In this document: piece by piece, positions 6,883 to 7,310 of the stretch | Position numbering within the stretch: position 1 is the stretch's first letter | Layout of the letters: every line of letters begins with the position of its first letter | Assembly: GCA_913020705.1 (NCBI GenBank) | Contig: CAJWBY010000196.1 | Location: 1 to 7,310 of the forward strand | Source: an uncultured Colwellia sp. | GTDB taxonomy: Bacteria > Pseudomonadota > Gammaproteobacteria > Enterobacterales > Alteromonadaceae | Length of the DNA stretch: 7,310 nucleotides | Direction of reading: 5' to 3' | Notes under the pieces: model-generated | What the model saw: only the letters and a program-made list of their open reading frames with translations | Told to the model about the DNA's origin: nothing | The model's database searches: none | Program-made: the position numbers and the translations under genes

Positions 6883-6887
6883 AAACC

Positions 6888-7310
6888 TTATCTCCCTTTA
6901 CCAAACAATACTATTTCAACCGTTCTAATTAAAATTAATAAATCCAGCATAAAACTGCGGTGTTTAATGTAGTACAAGTCATACTTTAGTTTTTCTAATG
7001 AATCTTCTTCTGTTGAACCGTATGGGTATTTCAGTTGCGCCCAGCCCGTTAAGCCAGGTTTTACATTGTGACGTTCGTTATAATAAGGTAGGTTTTTAAT
7101 CAATTGCTGAACAAATTCAGGACGTTCAGGGCGAGGCCCTACAAAACCCATGTCTCCACGAAGTACATTTAAAATTTGTGGTAATTCGTCGACACGGTAC
7201 TTACGAATAAATTTACCGATTGATGTCGTACGATCATCATTTTCAGCAGCCATTTGAGCACCATTTTTTTCTGCATCAATACGCATACTTCTAAATTTAT
7301 AAATATTGAA
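6888..7310 (-). CDS. Initiating polyprenyl-phosphate sugar-phosphate transferase, EPS type (C-terminal part, cut by window edge)
   Basis: The frame is open from base 7310 to TAA at 6890-6888, giving 140 visible residues; the N-terminus lies outside the window. The methionine at 7286 is not the start: it is the Met of the conserved KFRSM motif (fragment residues 5-9), preceded in frame by FNIY. Then follow RVDELPQILNVLRGDMGFVG (39-58), with the Asp-Glu catalytic dyad D41-E42, GPRPERPEF (58-66), HNVKPGLTGWAQ (81-92) and a hydrophobic end (121-136). This is the catalytic domain of the WcaJ/WbaP/PglC superfamily, which moves a hexose-1-phosphate from a nucleotide sugar to undecaprenyl phosphate and so starts the repeat unit. 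In exosortase A loci this gene is usually the EpsB-type sugar transferase with an N-terminal membrane and CoA-binding-like region; whether that region is present cannot be seen. It is the first gene of the visible order and ends 58 bp before the deacetylase. Confidence 0.93.
   Translation of the reverse strand, partial: FNIYKFRSMRIDAEKNGAQMAAENDDRTTSIGKFIRKYRVDELPQILNVLRGDMGFVGPRPERPEFVQQLIKNLPYYNERHNVKPGLTGWAQLKYPYGSTEEDSLEKLKYDLYYIKHRSFMLDLLILIRTVEIVLFGKGR

Noticed and set aside
7284..7286. ATG as a start for a short 132-residue sugar transferase
   Set aside because: This Met belongs to the conserved KFRSM motif and the frame continues upstream with matching residues to the window edge, so the gene is longer and merely cut off.
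1..7310. A defence system, mobile element or wholly new system
   Set aside because: Every long gene matches a known exosortase A/EPS family, and no transposase, integrase, terminal repeats, CRISPR repeats or toxin-antitoxin-like pairs are seen.

Overview
This window is an internal piece of an exopolysaccharide (EPS) biosynthesis locus of the exosortase A (XrtA/EpsH) type. All genes are on the minus strand, so transcription runs from right to left. The DNA is AT-rich. The protein sequences look like those of a marine, low-GC gammaproteobacterium, and Alteromonadales/Colwelliaceae (Colwellia or Thalassotalea) is my best guess. That placement rests on base composition and general protein character, not on a search.

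In transcription order the window holds: (1) the C-terminal catalytic part of an initiating polyprenyl-phosphate sugar-phosphate transferase, cut by the right edge; (2) a 58-bp gap containing a possible 18-codon mini-ORF that overlaps the next start; (3) a NodB-type polysaccharide deacetylase of the XrtA-associated kind, starting at GTG; (4) exosortase A fused to a C-terminal EpsI domain, with its Cys/Arg/His triad intact; (5) a GT2 glycosyltransferase; (6) an AsnB-like glutamine amidotransferase of the XrtA-associated type, also starting at GTG; (7) a 92-bp gap; (8) a GT4 glycosyltransferase; (9) the N-terminal 141 codons of a polytopic membrane protein resembling the exosortase-associated O-antigen-ligase/polymerase family, cut by the left edge.

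The genes fit together as follows. The sugar-phosphate transferase loads the first sugar on the lipid carrier. The GT2 and GT4 enzymes extend it. The deacetylase and amidotransferase modify it chemically. The ligase/polymerase-like protein polymerises it or transfers it. XrtA processes PEP-CTERM-tagged proteins and presumably links their surface display to this polysaccharide. No PEP-CTERM substrate is encoded here, so the targets must lie elsewhere in the genome. Most junctions are 2-15 bp, and in two of them the TAG stop of one gene is part of the Shine-Dalgarno-like sequence of the next, which suggests a translationally coupled operon.

The gene content is a recognisable known system, not a new one. 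The least explained items are the two intergenic gaps, each holding a short ORF that overlaps the downstream start codon. These are modest leads. No RNA genes, insertion sequences, CRISPR arrays, convincing promoters or rho-independent terminators are visible, and there is no gene-free stretch longer than 300 bases.
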